A stretch of 64,000 nt of DNA from Butyricimonas virosa (GTDB lineage Bacteria > Bacteroidota > Bacteroidia > Bacteroidales > Marinifilaceae). Each line of letters begins with the position of its first letter. The stretch's first letter is position 1. Positions 8,936 to 18,441 of the stretch are shown here, piece by piece. The stretch covers positions 434,001 to 498,000 of the forward strand of contig NZ_CP102269.1 of assembly GCF_025148635.1 (NCBI RefSeq), in the 5' to 3' direction. Both the position numbers and the translations under genes were made by a program. Below the pieces are notes generated by a model, which worked only from the letters and a program-made list of their open reading frames with translations, was not told the origin of the DNA and did not search any database.

Positions 8936-10429
8936 TTACTTCCAACCAGGATTCTGGAGGACATTATTATACATCAATTCATAATCTGCAGGAAGCGGGA
9001 ATGTATAACGATAGTCGTTACCTTCTAGCGTATAAGTTTTAATTTCATCCGTTGCCTCATCCTTTGCCTTACGAGAAACACTAGCTCCAGTTCGTTTCAT
9101 ATCCAGCCAATTCATCTGTTCCTCGTAAACAAATTCCTTGCGACGTTCTTTCAATATCTCGCCTATAACATCACCACCCGTGTAACCAGCATATCCAGGA
9201 ATCTTACTACTTTTGAATTCATTCAACAAATCCAAAGCACCGTCTTTACCTTGACGAGCTAAAGCCTCTGCCTCTATTAATAACAAATCTGAAAAACGGA
9301 AAAGAATATGTACATCATTAACATCATGTTCATTTGTACATTGCCATTTTGTAACATATACCTTCCCATCTATCTCCTTAAAATAGACTTCCCGACGGAT
9401 ATCATCTTCATCATAAAGATCATACAATTCCTTTGAAGGACATTGAACCAACATTTGTTCCGGTCTTCCCCATGGAGCATAATCATTCCCGCCATAAGCA
9501 TACAAAGAAAAACGCAACAAAGCAAATCTATGAGGCTTCGTCGTAGACTTTGTCAATGGAACTGTTGTCAATTCAGACTGCTCTTCAACAGTACTCTCCA
9601 CTCGTGCACCCATCCTTGCTTCTTTTGCATAAAACTCAGCCTTACTCCAATCATCCTCTTCTGCAGCACAAGACCCGGCTTTAAATTGATAAGCTTGAGC
9701 TAAAATCGCATACATAATTCTCTTATTAAAAAAAATATTCCAAGACTCCTCGGGAACAGTTTCATATTCTAAAACATCCGTAATCTCCCCTATCAACGTT
9801 TTATACAAATCTGTCTGTTTCCATCTTTTTCTTCCTTGTACGACATCTGCATCAAAATTAAACGGAATTCCATACTCATCTTTATCATAAGGAGCAAATA
9901 ACTGATTCAATCTCAACAAATAATAAGCACGCATCACTCTCCCCTCTCCCGCAATCCGTTCATAATCTGTTTTATTATAATCTGGTACATTTTCCAAATC
10001 TTTCAATACCATATTAATATAACCAATCGATACAAATACTTCTTTCCACAGATCACTTGGGAATAAATATCCTTCCCAATTTTTTATCTCTCCATACTCT
10101 TTAATAAAGTTTTGTCCCCCTCGAGACGGATTCGCAAAATCATCAAACAAGAAATTTTCCAAATCTAAATCATTCGTGTACAAAATAGAAGAAACATTGT
10201 TACGTCTTGTAAAAGGATATTGCACGTACTCACCGTTAAACATAACCGGACTACTTACGTATCCTTTACAATAACTTGATGAAGTAGTTGCAAACAACAA
10301 GGTAGACATTGCTCCTCGTACATCTTCCATCGTATAAACAACCTTCGTATTTTTAGGAGGCATATTCAAAAAGTCCGAACATGCCCCGCATAAAAATACA
10401 ACAAGCACTAATAATATATTCTTTTTCAT
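8936..10429 (-). CDS. SusD/RagB-family outer-membrane lipoprotein (locus B)
   Basis: A 497-residue surface lipoprotein beginning MKKNILLVLVVFLCGACSDFL, with the lipidated Cys at residue 17. The SusD-like N-terminal helices include EGRVMRAYYLLRLNQLFAPYD (about 168-188). The C-terminal RagB/SusD domain has LLIEAEALARQGK, ILKERRKEFVYEEQMNWLDMKR and ends in the family-typical NPGWK. It should cap the SusC barrel encoded just upstream (10 bp gap) and bind substrate. The ligand is unknown; no glycoside hydrolase lies in the operon, and the next gene is an M43-like lipoprotein, which favours a protein or peptide ligand. Confidence 0.95.
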   Translation of the reverse strand: MKKNILLVLVVFLCGACSDFLNMPPKNTKVVYTMEDVRGAMSTLLFATTSSSYCKGYVSSPVMFNGEYVQYPFTRRNNVSSILYTNDLDLENFLFDDFANPSRGGQNFIKEYGEIKNWEGYLFPSDLWKEVFVSIGYINMVLKDLENVPDYNKTDYERIAGEGRVMRAYYLLRLNQLFAPYDKDEYGIPFNFDADVVQGRKRWKQTDLYKTLIGEITDVLEYETVPEESWNIFFNKRIMYAILAQAYQFKAGSCAAEEDDWSKAEFYAKEARMGARVESTVEEQSELTTVPLTKSTTKPHRFALLRFSLYAYGGNDYAPWGRPEQMLVQCPSKELYDLYDEDDIRREVYFKEIDGKVYVTKWQCTNEHDVNDVHILFRFSDLLLIEAEALARQGKDGALDLLNEFKSSKIPGYAGYTGGDVIGEILKERRKEFVYEEQMNWLDMKRTGASVSRKAKDEATDEIKTYTLEGNDYRYTFPLPADYELMYNNVLQNPGWK

Positions 10430-10439
10430 AATTCCTAAC

Positions 10440-13400
10440 TTAAATACCTATTGATAAAGAAAATGTATATGAACGAGCACTCGGATAAGTGAAGGCTCCT
10501 TTCGTTTCAGGATCTATTCCTCTGAACTTCGTCAACGTGAAAACATTTGCCATATTGAAATTCAAGCGAGCCCGAGTGATATGTAATTTATCACAAATAC
10601 TTTGCTCTAAATTGTATCCTAATGAAATATTATTACATTTCAAATAATCTCCTTTTTCAAAACGGAAATCAAATAATTGATACAAATATTCAGTCCGTCC
10701 CGTATCATACCTAGGAATATCCGTTAGATCTCCGGGTTTTCTCCAACGATTTGCCTCAATCTTCAGTACATTTTTAGCAGCCGCGTAAGCTGTTCCCCCG
10801 GAATAATATTGGAAAGAACGAGCCAAATGACCTGTCATGTAAGTAAACTGAGCAAAAAGACTAAACCGTTTATAATTAAATTGTGTCGTAAAACCTCCAG
10901 TGATAGGTGGATCACTCCGTCCTAAATAGCTCCGGGAAGCATTAGCCAGCTGGACAGTCAAATCATTATCCATATTATAAACATATTTTCCTTCAGCATT
11001 CAACATCCCTAATCGATTCCCGTCATCATCAAACCCATCTACATAAGCCAATGTATTTCCAGTATACGGATCAACACCTGCAAATTTATACCCATAAAAA
11101 GCTCTTACCGGTTGTCCTTGAATATACAGACTATATAAAGATTCAAATGTAGAATTGGTACTTGCTGAAATTTCACTTAAGTCTTGATAGTACGTTTCCG
11201 TAACCTTATCCTTATTTTTAGTAAAATTGACTGAAGTCACCCAACTAAAATCATCCGTGCGAATATTCAATGTCCGTAAACTGATCTCCCAACCTTTATT
11301 ATTAACAGATGCGACATTCGCTGTAACAGCAAGACGACCTGTTGATGCCGCAATTTTCTTTTCATCCAACAAATTACGAGTATCATTATTATAGTAATTG
11401 ACAACCAAATTAACCCGATTGTTAAATAACGAGGCATCAAAACCAATATTCCGATTCTCTTGACGTTGCCACTTGATCGAAGGATTCGAAGGATCATAAC
11501 GATCCATGATTTTCTCACCATCATATGTTAAATTACCGACTTTCCTCAGAACAGAGAAAGGAAGGGCATTACGGTCAATACTTCCAACAAAACCATAAGA
11601 AGCTCTTATTGCCAATTGGCTTATAAAACCGAATCGAGTCATAAAAGGCTCATTATGCAGATTCCATTTTCCACTCACATTCCAAAGAGGAGAGAAACGA
11701 TTCTTTGTTCCGATAATATCAACACCATCCAAACGAGCACTTCCTTGCACCACGTAACGATCTTTATAACTATAAGAGCCTGTTACAAAAAGGGAAACAC
11801 TTCTATCTTGAGATTCAGAATGTCCTCCCAAACTTGACAACGAGCTTTTAAAAGCCGATTTTATCGTCATTCCCGTTAAATCAGGATAACTCGCAACACC
11901 ATAAACATCACTCCATTCAGGAATCATACTTGAAAAACCATATCCTTTTGTTGAAGAAACTTCCTGTCCCAAATAAGCATTGATATAATGATCTCCATCA
12001 GAAAATCCACGGGCAAACTCTAATTGATTACGAATTGTCCATTGTTGAGAACGCGAAGTAGATTCTTTCATCATTCCATTGTTCATTTCATCCGGGACTT
12101 CTCCCTCTGAATAGATTCCTCCCAACCAAGAATTATATTTAGAAGCGAAAGATCCTGGAACCAATTCCTGCATTGAATGATTGTTTGAATTCGAAAAAGT
12201 TCCCATAGAAGAAAGCATCAACCCCTCAATAATCTTGAATTCTAATTTCAAGCTCACTTGATTACTTAAGTATCTCGATTTCGCTGTATTATTATTCAAA
12301 TCTTCTAAAATATTAAAATCATATTCATAACCGTCTTTTATCGAACTCTTGGTTGAATAAGAACTACGATCATAAACATAATTCCCATTATCATCATACG
12401 GACGTTCATAAGGATTAGCGTAAGTAGCATAATCCAAAGGATTGACCGGAGAAGCAGAACTACGGTCGTTTCTCAACGTGCTACGTACATCAAAATGAAC
12501 TCGTAAAAATCTATTGAAATCATGGGTCAACTTTATAGAAGCTCCCATACTTTCATACTTATTATTTGGCATAACTCCTTCTTGAGAAAGGTAAGAAAGA
12601 CTACCATAATATTGTGTTCTTTCATCTCCTCCGGAAAGAGAAATACTATAATTTTGTGTTTGAGCCACTCGGAAAATTTCATCAAACCAATTCGTGTTGA
12701 TCTTACTTAACCGATCAATTTCAGCGTCAGCCTCTACTTTGGATATTTTACCATTATCAACATCCTTCAATAACTGGTAAACCCGTCCTCCGATATTCAG
12801 TCCAGGGAAATCCTCATAAATACCACGCTCAAAGGCGATTTTTTCCTTAGTATTCATCATTTTCAAACGATTACCAGGAGCTTCACTCAAGCCATAGGAA
12901 GCTTGAATGTTTATATATGAACGCCCAACAGCTCCTCTCTTCGTGGTAACAACAATAACTCCATTAGCAGCACGGGAACCATAAATTGCAGTTGCCGCAG
13001 CATCTTTTAGTACGGTAATACTTTCAATATCATCTGGAGGAATATTACCAATCCCACTAGTCAATACTGTCTCTTGAAATTCAGTACCACCCATACTAAT
13101 TTCCGGAACATCTCCCGAAAGAGGCATTCCATCGATGATCCAGATAGGATCTGTATCTCCTGTCAACGAATTTATACCTCGAATCCGGATTGTAGCTTGA
13201 GCTCCTGGTCGCCCAGACAAATTCATAACAGCAACTCCCGCCATCTGACCTTTTAACACATCTTCTATACTTGTATACCCCTTATTGGCTATATCTTTAG
13301 AAGTCACGACCTCAACAGAACCTGTCATTCTTGTTTTCTTAATTTCCTGGTAACCAGTTACCACAACTTCATCCATCTCGGTAACATTATCTTCAAGTAT

Positions 13401-13979
13401 TACAACGATTGGTTTCTCTTGCTTTTTATACTCTATTGTTTTTGTTTTCATTCCAATAAAAGTAAACATCAGCATGATCTTCTCCTGTTCCGGGATGACT
13501 AATGTAAACTCACCTTTCACATCAGTAGCAACACCTATCACAGTCCCTTTCAATAAAACGGAAACGCCCGGCAACAATTCTCCCTTTTTATCCTTCACCA
13601 CACCCTTTATCGTAACTTTCTTCACCTCATCCGGTGTGCTTACCTTTTTTTCTGAAATAAGAACATAGTTATCTTTAACTTGATACTCGTACTTTTTGCC
13701 CAACACCTGTGCCAGAATCTCATCTAAAGTCCCGCTGGTAGAAGTCAACATCACGTTCTGTTTCACATCCAAGATTGCCGTGTTGTAAAAAAACTCATAG
13801 TCACTCTGTTTCTTAATTTGTTTGAAGATCGACTCAATAGTCCCACTCTTCACGCTAAACATCTCCTGCGCACCCTGAGAATAAACATCTCTCGCCCAAA
13901 CGCTGGAGGCTGAAATCAATAATAGAAAAAATAGATTTCGCATGTACCTTAAAAATTTTACCGATCCATTTTTTTTCAT
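10440..13979 (-). CDS. SusC/RagA-family TonB-dependent transporter with STN domain (locus B)
   Basis: A 1179-residue importer. A basic N-region and signal peptide (about 1-35) precede an STN domain (about 42-112), a carboxypeptidase-regulatory-like domain (about 122-205, GVVKDKKGELLPGVSVLLKG), the TonB-box-like MDEVVVTGYQ, the plug (GQMAGVAVMNLSGRPGA; VLKDAAATAIYGSRAANGVI) and the barrel, which ends TFSLSIGI. The start is supported by TACAAATGT directly before ATG, the same context as in loci A and C. The STN domain marks it as a transducing transporter that signals through the FecR gene 105 bp upstream. Confidence 0.94.
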   Translation of the reverse strand: MKKNGSVKFLRYMRNLFFLLLISASSVWARDVYSQGAQEMFSVKSGTIESIFKQIKKQSDYEFFYNTAILDVKQNVMLTSTSGTLDEILAQVLGKKYEYQVKDNYVLISEKKVSTPDEVKKVTIKGVVKDKKGELLPGVSVLLKGTVIGVATDVKGEFTLVIPEQEKIMLMFTFIGMKTKTIEYKKQEKPIVVILEDNVTEMDEVVVTGYQEIKKTRMTGSVEVVTSKDIANKGYTSIEDVLKGQMAGVAVMNLSGRPGAQATIRIRGINSLTGDTDPIWIIDGMPLSGDVPEISMGGTEFQETVLTSGIGNIPPDDIESITVLKDAAATAIYGSRAANGVIVVTTKRGAVGRSYINIQASYGLSEAPGNRLKMMNTKEKIAFERGIYEDFPGLNIGGRVYQLLKDVDNGKISKVEADAEIDRLSKINTNWFDEIFRVAQTQNYSISLSGGDERTQYYGSLSYLSQEGVMPNNKYESMGASIKLTHDFNRFLRVHFDVRSTLRNDRSSASPVNPLDYATYANPYERPYDDNGNYVYDRSSYSTKSSIKDGYEYDFNILEDLNNNTAKSRYLSNQVSLKLEFKIIEGLMLSSMGTFSNSNNHSMQELVPGSFASKYNSWLGGIYSEGEVPDEMNNGMMKESTSRSQQWTIRNQLEFARGFSDGDHYINAYLGQEVSSTKGYGFSSMIPEWSDVYGVASYPDLTGMTIKSAFKSSLSSLGGHSESQDRSVSLFVTGSYSYKDRYVVQGSARLDGVDIIGTKNRFSPLWNVSGKWNLHNEPFMTRFGFISQLAIRASYGFVGSIDRNALPFSVLRKVGNLTYDGEKIMDRYDPSNPSIKWQRQENRNIGFDASLFNNRVNLVVNYYNNDTRNLLDEKKIAASTGRLAVTANVASVNNKGWEISLRTLNIRTDDFSWVTSVNFTKNKDKVTETYYQDLSEISASTNSTFESLYSLYIQGQPVRAFYGYKFAGVDPYTGNTLAYVDGFDDDGNRLGMLNAEGKYVYNMDNDLTVQLANASRSYLGRSDPPITGGFTTQFNYKRFSLFAQFTYMTGHLARSFQYYSGGTAYAAAKNVLKIEANRWRKPGDLTDIPRYDTGRTEYLYQLFDFRFEKGDYLKCNNISLGYNLEQSICDKLHITRARLNFNMANVFTLTKFRGIDPETKGAFTYPSARSYTFSLSIGI

Positions 13980-14055
13980 ACATTTGTAATTAAAGTTAAT
14001 GACTCACTCACGAACATCGTCTGGTAAACTTTTTCGTGAATGTTGTTATCCATAG

Positions 14056-14083
14056 ATACAGGGAAGGTGAGATTTCCCTGTAT
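14056..14083 (-). promoter_or_regulatory. Stem-loop in the fecR-susC spacer of locus B
   Basis: A perfect 10-bp stem (ATACAGGGAA at 14056-14065, TTCCCTGTAT at 14074-14083) with an 8-nt loop lies directly after the FecR stop on the transcribed strand. A weaker CACGAA/TTCGTG pairing lies nearer susC. It occupies the same position as the hairpins in loci A and C. It could be a terminator for the sigma-fecR transcript or a leader structure for susC. Confidence 0.55.
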
Positions 14084-14084
14084 T

Positions 14085-15203
14085 TTATTTTCGGGTAATT
14101 AATATATGTTTCCCGTCTACTTGAAATTTCACTTCCGTAATCATCTCGATCAATTCCAGTAAATAACTAGCAGAACGATCCTTTTCTGCCGCCCCGGTGA
14201 AACGTAAATCCCGCAAAGCGTCGTCAGAATAAGACACCGTACAATCGTACCAACGATTCAACGTAACCATAATGTCTTCCAAACGCATATCTTCGAACCG
14301 GAACTTTCCCTTCATCCAAGAGATATAAAGTTCCGGGTCTACCTCAGTCATCTTTACTTGATGATTCTCTCGATTATACTCGAATCGCATCCCCGGAGTA
14401 ATATTGAAATCCTGCTGTAACTGGTGATTATGCACGGTGACTTCCCCACTGACCAACGTCACCGAAACATCTTGATTCGTCGTGTAACCGGAAAGATTAA
14501 AAGAAGTTCCCAACACACGTACGTCAATATCTGCCATTTTCACGATGAAAGGTTTATCCGATTTCGTCACGTCAAAATAAGCCTCGCCCGTTAATTTCAC
14601 CTCTCGCACGTCCCCGGTGAAAGGCACAGGGTAAGTCAAAGCAGAACAGGAATTCAAGCACACACTTGACCCGTCAGATAAGAGTACTCGAAACTCTCCC
14701 CCTGCCGGAACCGTAATCGTATTATATAGTGGTTCCGATTTAGCAGTAGCCAACGTATAGTCCAGCACATGGGAAGAATCATTTTTTATGACCACGCCTT
14801 CTTGCTCCTGAATAATGGTCGTACTATTTAAAGGCACTTCCCGACCATCACTCAATTGCAATACAGCAACACCTTGCGCAGGCAGGATATCCTGCTGAGT
14901 CAGTTCCTGCCGTTCCGGTTCATCCGATCCACGAAAATAAATCACTCCACTTCCCAGCATTGCTAAAATAATAATAGCCACGGCATAACGATAGAACACA
15001 ACCACTCGCCAAGTCCAAGGCACATATATCTTGCGTTTGATAAAAAACCATAATTGTTCTAGTTTACCTTCAGGAACTTCCGGTAAATTCTCAACTTCAT
15101 CATCAAATTGCTCGTACCACCGGGCAATTCGCTCTTCCTCTTCCGGGGTACATCGATGTTCCCGGTACTTCTTTAAAAGATCGTATATTTCATTTATCCC
15201 CAT
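14085..15203 (-). CDS. FecR-family anti-sigma factor (locus B)
   Basis: A 372-residue regulator with a cytoplasmic N-terminus (about 1-70, IYDLLKKYREHRCTPEEEERI), one membrane span near 72-91 (YAVAIIILAMLGSGVIYF), a periplasmic FecR domain (about 165-262) with VPAGGEFRVLLSDGSSVCLNS, GEAYFDV and GTSFNL, and a C-terminal DUF4974 segment (about 295-370, FEDMRLEDIMVTLNRWYDC). It lies 45 bp after its sigma gene and upstream of SusC. It should hold sigma until SusC reports ligand. Compared with locus A it is shorter before the span, within family range. Confidence 0.93.
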   Translation of the reverse strand: MGINEIYDLLKKYREHRCTPEEEERIARWYEQFDDEVENLPEVPEGKLEQLWFFIKRKIYVPWTWRVVVFYRYAVAIIILAMLGSGVIYFRGSDEPERQELTQQDILPAQGVAVLQLSDGREVPLNSTTIIQEQEGVVIKNDSSHVLDYTLATAKSEPLYNTITVPAGGEFRVLLSDGSSVCLNSCSALTYPVPFTGDVREVKLTGEAYFDVTKSDKPFIVKMADIDVRVLGTSFNLSGYTTNQDVSVTLVSGEVTVHNHQLQQDFNITPGMRFEYNRENHQVKMTEVDPELYISWMKGKFRFEDMRLEDIMVTLNRWYDCTVSYSDDALRDLRFTGAAEKDRSASYLLELIEMITEVKFQVDGKHILITRK

Positions 15204-15248
15204 ATTCGCCGTATTTACCTTAAAGACAATTCCGGGGAATAAAAGGTA

Positions 15249-15803
15249 CTATATGAAAAATAAAAAATTTTTACGACTCACCTCGCATCGGAGCCTACGT
15301 GTAATATCACCTAACTGATTCTTAACGGTTTGTTCGGATACGGCCAACTTCTCGGCAATTTCTTTTATCGATAAATTTTGTTCTTGACGGAGCATATACA
15401 CGCATTGCAAACGAGGTGGAAATCCTTCCACAATCCGCCGAATATTTTCATCCAAGTCCTTGGCCACGATCTTCACCCACGTGTAATCGTCCTCTTCATC
15501 CGAAGCATATATATCCTGATATTTATCACGAATCTGCTCTTGTTTGATTGAATTCAATATATGATTCCTCAACCAAATTAAGAGATATCCTTTCACGGAA
15601 GACGAAACCTGAAAAGAATCTTTTTTCTCCCACACCTGAATAAAAAAGTCTTGGAAAATATCATCCGCATCAAAGGAACTATTCACACGTGCAAGGATAT
15701 TCCGATAGACAATATCTGCATACCGGGAGTACAACTCTTGAAAAGCAGAGACACTCCCGTTCTTTATATCATGTACAATTTCGATATCTGATTTTTCCGA
15801 CAC
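15249..15803 (-). CDS. ECF-type RNA polymerase sigma factor, FecI-like (locus B)
   Basis: A 184-residue sigma factor: region 2 (about 20-90; FQELYSRYADIVYRN, DADDIFQDFFIQVWEKKD, then VKGYLLIWLRNHILNSI) and region 4 (about 125-172; FPPRLQCVYMLRQEQNLSIKEIAEKL, SEQTVKNQLGDITRRLR). It heads locus B and is expected to activate the downstream transporter operon. The protein ends with a short basic-hydrophobic tail (SRKNFLFFI). The upstream region holds no clear TTTG/TAnnTTTG promoter; TATCTTTA on the minus strand (about 15815-15822) is the closest. Confidence 0.93.
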   Translation of the reverse strand: MSEKSDIEIVHDIKNGSVSAFQELYSRYADIVYRNILARVNSSFDADDIFQDFFIQVWEKKDSFQVSSSVKGYLLIWLRNHILNSIKQEQIRDKYQDIYASDEEDDYTWVKIVAKDLDENIRRIVEGFPPRLQCVYMLRQEQNLSIKEIAEKLAVSEQTVKNQLGDITRRLRCEVSRKNFLFFI

Positions 15804-15829
15804 GGTCTAAACTTTAAAGATAAATATTC

Positions 15830-15970
15830 GAACGTTTAATGATATTTAGGAAAGGTGGATATCCTTTTTTAGCTTTAAAGGTGAAATTCTTGATTATTAA
15901 TAGAAAAAAATATTAGGATTCTTGGTACGTATCGTAAAATTGGATAATTTTGAAATATCATTAAACGTTC
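15830..15970. repeat. 18-bp perfect inverted repeat enclosing about 105 bp
   Basis: GAACGTTTAATGATATTT at 15830-15847 is repeated in inverted orientation at 15953-15970 without mismatch. The 141-bp unit fills most of the gap between the sensor-kinase 3' end and the 5' side of the locus B sigma gene. It contains no ORF. It could be a miniature mobile element (no clear target duplication seen), a paired binding site, or a long-stem RNA structure. Part of the repeat (TTTAATGAT) recurs just outside the right arm. Confidence 0.75.
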
Positions 15971-16030
15971 ATTTAATGATTCTTTCAAAAAAACAATTGA
16001 ACAACTAGAAAAGTACTATCACAACACGAA

Positions 16031-18331
16031 TTATTCTTCATAAAGCGGTTCCAAGTGCAACGGGTGGCAAACCACGAAACGGGCTCCTTCCTTATAATCC
16101 CCATCCACCCATATATCTCCACCCATCATCGTGATCGTCAACTTACATATGGCCAATCCCAAACCGGTTCCCTGCACGTATTCATCCAGTTTCTCGAAAC
16201 GTTCGAACACCTTCTTCTGTTTATCCTCTGGAATTCCCCGTCCCGTATCGGTCACGCTAAAATAAACACAATCCTGCTCTTTATGGATCTCAATTCCTAG
16301 CGTGATACTTCCCTGTTCTGTGAACTTATTGGCATTCGACAACAAATTAATCAATATCTGTTGCAAACGCTGCACGTCCGTCTCCAGCATAAATTCTTCA
16401 CACGGAGTCTGAAACATGTACTCCACCGCATCCCGTTTCCCGTAACTGGTCGTAGCCAGCACACTCTGGCACAAAGAAACAATCTCAACCTCTTCATAAG
16501 ACAACTTCAATCGTCCCGTCTCTAAGCGGGATATATCCAGAATATCATTAATCAAGCGAAGCAATAAATCTGAATTCTTTTGAATGATTGCCACGTACTC
16601 CTTACGACTTTCTGCATCACAATCGTCCGAAGTCAGAACCCCGGAAAATCCCACAATAGCATTCAACGGGGTACGGATCTCGTGACTCATGTTAGCCAAA
16701 AATGCAGACTTCAACCGATCAGACTCCTCGGCCTTTTCTTTTGCCTTCCGCAACTCCAATTCCGCCTGCTTTTGCTTGGTCATATCCTCCATACGCACCA
16801 CGACACCCAATAAATTATTATCATCATCAAAAACAGGATTCGCCAACATATACACGTAATAATCCCCATATTTCACAACAACATCAGCCACTTTTCCCGT
16901 TTTCATGGCCACTACCGCCGGACAGAAAGAACAAGGTTCATCCAGTCCTCTCAAAACCTTATAACAAACTTGCCCCTTGGAACCTTTAATTTTTTCCGGA
17001 TCGATATCATAATCAATCCCGTTATGCCATTTTATCGTGAAATCCGGATGAATAAACTTGATCCCGGAATTAACATTATTCAGTATTAAGATATTATCTT
17101 TCTGGGCCTGCCACAAAGCATCTTTAAAACGTTTGGTTCTAAAATAGAAATATAAGGCTAGTAAGAAACCGAACAGTAGAACTAAAAAAGCCAAAACTAC
17201 CCCTATAATCTGGTATTTATATTCCTCGAAATAGGACAACTTCTTGTTGTAAAGAACAGCATTCTTGACCTCCGCTTTATCCAAGAATCCTTCAGAACGT
17301 AACTTGGCGTAATCAAAACAATACTCGTTCGGAATGATCTGCATTCCTGCCAACACGATCGAATCCTGCTGTCTTTCTAACGCCAGAGCTTGTCTGGCCA
17401 TATCTTTTCCGACAGTCCTATACCGCGGTACACATCCCCCGACAGCCCAATGCCCCATCCCGATAGAAGTAATCGTGAAAGCTGGAATTTTAGGATTCGC
17501 CATCATCATCGAATACGTGGCATTTCGCATAAAATAACCATCATTTTTATCTACTCGCCACGTCCCCAACAAGATAACCGTTTTCTCCGGTAACCGGGCA
17601 ATAGCATCACTGATCGAATAAATCGTATGTTTCCGGCCATCCAAAAGAATCAAATCCAGCCCTGGGAATTTCTCCTTCATCTCTTTCTTTACCAAAGCCT
17701 GCAAAGAGACTCCCCCATAACTATTATCCGTGATAAAAGCGATATGCTTGGTTTCCGGATAAAAATCCAGAATTAACCGAAGATTCGCCACCACATCATA
17801 CTCGTAAGCAAACCCAAAAACCTCCAATTCCCGAATGTTATCACTCATCACGTCCACGCTCTCCGCCTCCCAGTTCTCCAAATCAGTACCCACCTCCGGT
17901 AACAAAACAGCATTCCGACTCACCATTCCCCCCATGATCGGGACATCCCGGGTAATCAGTGAATCCTGAGACCAATAAGCCGTCCATGCCTCCTGCCCCA
18001 ACAGAATAATGAGCTTCGGTAAACCTTTTTCAATATTCTTATCCAGTAATTCTTTCATCCGCCCTTCCCACATACAAGCCTCGGAAAAACTTTTACAATT
18101 CATATTCTCTATGTCAATCGAAAATTTTCCGCCAAGTAGACCATATTCTTCTATAAAATCCGATATATTCTTGGCCGTCTGGGAAGTTTCCGGGTTGTAG
18201 GAACTGATAATTAATATCCGGGAATCGGGCTCACCGGCCCCTCCTTTCGTTGTCCAAGAAACGAACAACAAAACAAGTAACATCCCCGTGTACCTAAGAT
18301 TCCTATATAGCTTTACAAAAAACTCCAACAT
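16031..18331 (-). CDS. Membrane sensor histidine kinase with periplasmic binding-protein-like sensor and Cys-containing PAS domain
   Basis: A 766-residue kinase. After a signal or anchor segment (about 12-30), residues about 36-345 resemble the ABC-substrate-binding-like sensor fold (ILIISSYNPETSQTAKN; GLPKLIILLGQEAW; TKHIAFITDNSYGG). A membrane span follows (about 374-397), then a PAS domain (about 415-520) with C456, C467 and C470 (CYKVLRGLDEPCSFC). The HisKA box is SHEIRTPLNAIVGF with H550. The ATPase domain has LLSNANKF, DTGRGIP, FERFEKLD and GTGLGLAICK. There is no receiver domain and no response regulator beside it, so its partner is elsewhere. The three cysteines may bind a metal or sense redox state (inference). 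Confidence 0.92.
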   Translation of the reverse strand: MLEFFVKLYRNLRYTGMLLVLLFVSWTTKGGAGEPDSRILIISSYNPETSQTAKNISDFIEEYGLLGGKFSIDIENMNCKSFSEACMWEGRMKELLDKNIEKGLPKLIILLGQEAWTAYWSQDSLITRDVPIMGGMVSRNAVLLPEVGTDLENWEAESVDVMSDNIRELEVFGFAYEYDVVANLRLILDFYPETKHIAFITDNSYGGVSLQALVKKEMKEKFPGLDLILLDGRKHTIYSISDAIARLPEKTVILLGTWRVDKNDGYFMRNATYSMMMANPKIPAFTITSIGMGHWAVGGCVPRYRTVGKDMARQALALERQQDSIVLAGMQIIPNEYCFDYAKLRSEGFLDKAEVKNAVLYNKKLSYFEEYKYQIIGVVLAFLVLLFGFLLALYFYFRTKRFKDALWQAQKDNILILNNVNSGIKFIHPDFTIKWHNGIDYDIDPEKIKGSKGQVCYKVLRGLDEPCSFCPAVVAMKTGKVADVVVKYGDYYVYMLANPVFDDDNNLLGVVVRMEDMTKQKQAELELRKAKEKAEESDRLKSAFLANMSHEIRTPLNAIVGFSGVLTSDDCDAESRKEYVAIIQKNSDLLLRLINDILDISRLETGRLKLSYEEVEIVSLCQSVLATTSYGKRDAVEYMFQTPCEEFMLETDVQRLQQILINLLSNANKFTEQGSITLGIEIHKEQDCVYFSVTDTGRGIPEDKQKKVFERFEKLDEYVQGTGLGLAICKLTITMMGGDIWVDGDYKEGARFVVCHPLHLEPLYEE

Positions 18332-18349
18332 CTTCTATTTGTAACTTCG

Positions 18350-18357
18350 CAAAGATA
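18350..18357 (-). promoter_or_regulatory. -7 box for the sensor kinase gene
   Basis: The minus strand reads TATCTTTG, 18 bp before the kinase start. A TTTG (CAAA at 18380-18383 on the plus strand) lies 22 bp upstream of it, close to Bacteroidetes -33 spacing. Confidence 0.55.
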
Positions 18358-18409
18358 TTTATTTTCACATAAAATACGCCAAAATTCATACACTTTCTAC
18401 AAAAAGATA

Positions 18410-18417
18410 TATCTTTG
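18410..18417 (+). promoter_or_regulatory. -7 box for the glycosyltransferase-AmpG operon
   Basis: TATCTTTG matches TAnnTTTG and lies 24 bp before the glycosyltransferase ATG. No good -33 TTTG is present. It is back to back with the kinase promoter. Confidence 0.5.
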
Positions 18418-18441
18418 GCTTAAACCTTAAATTTGTAATTT

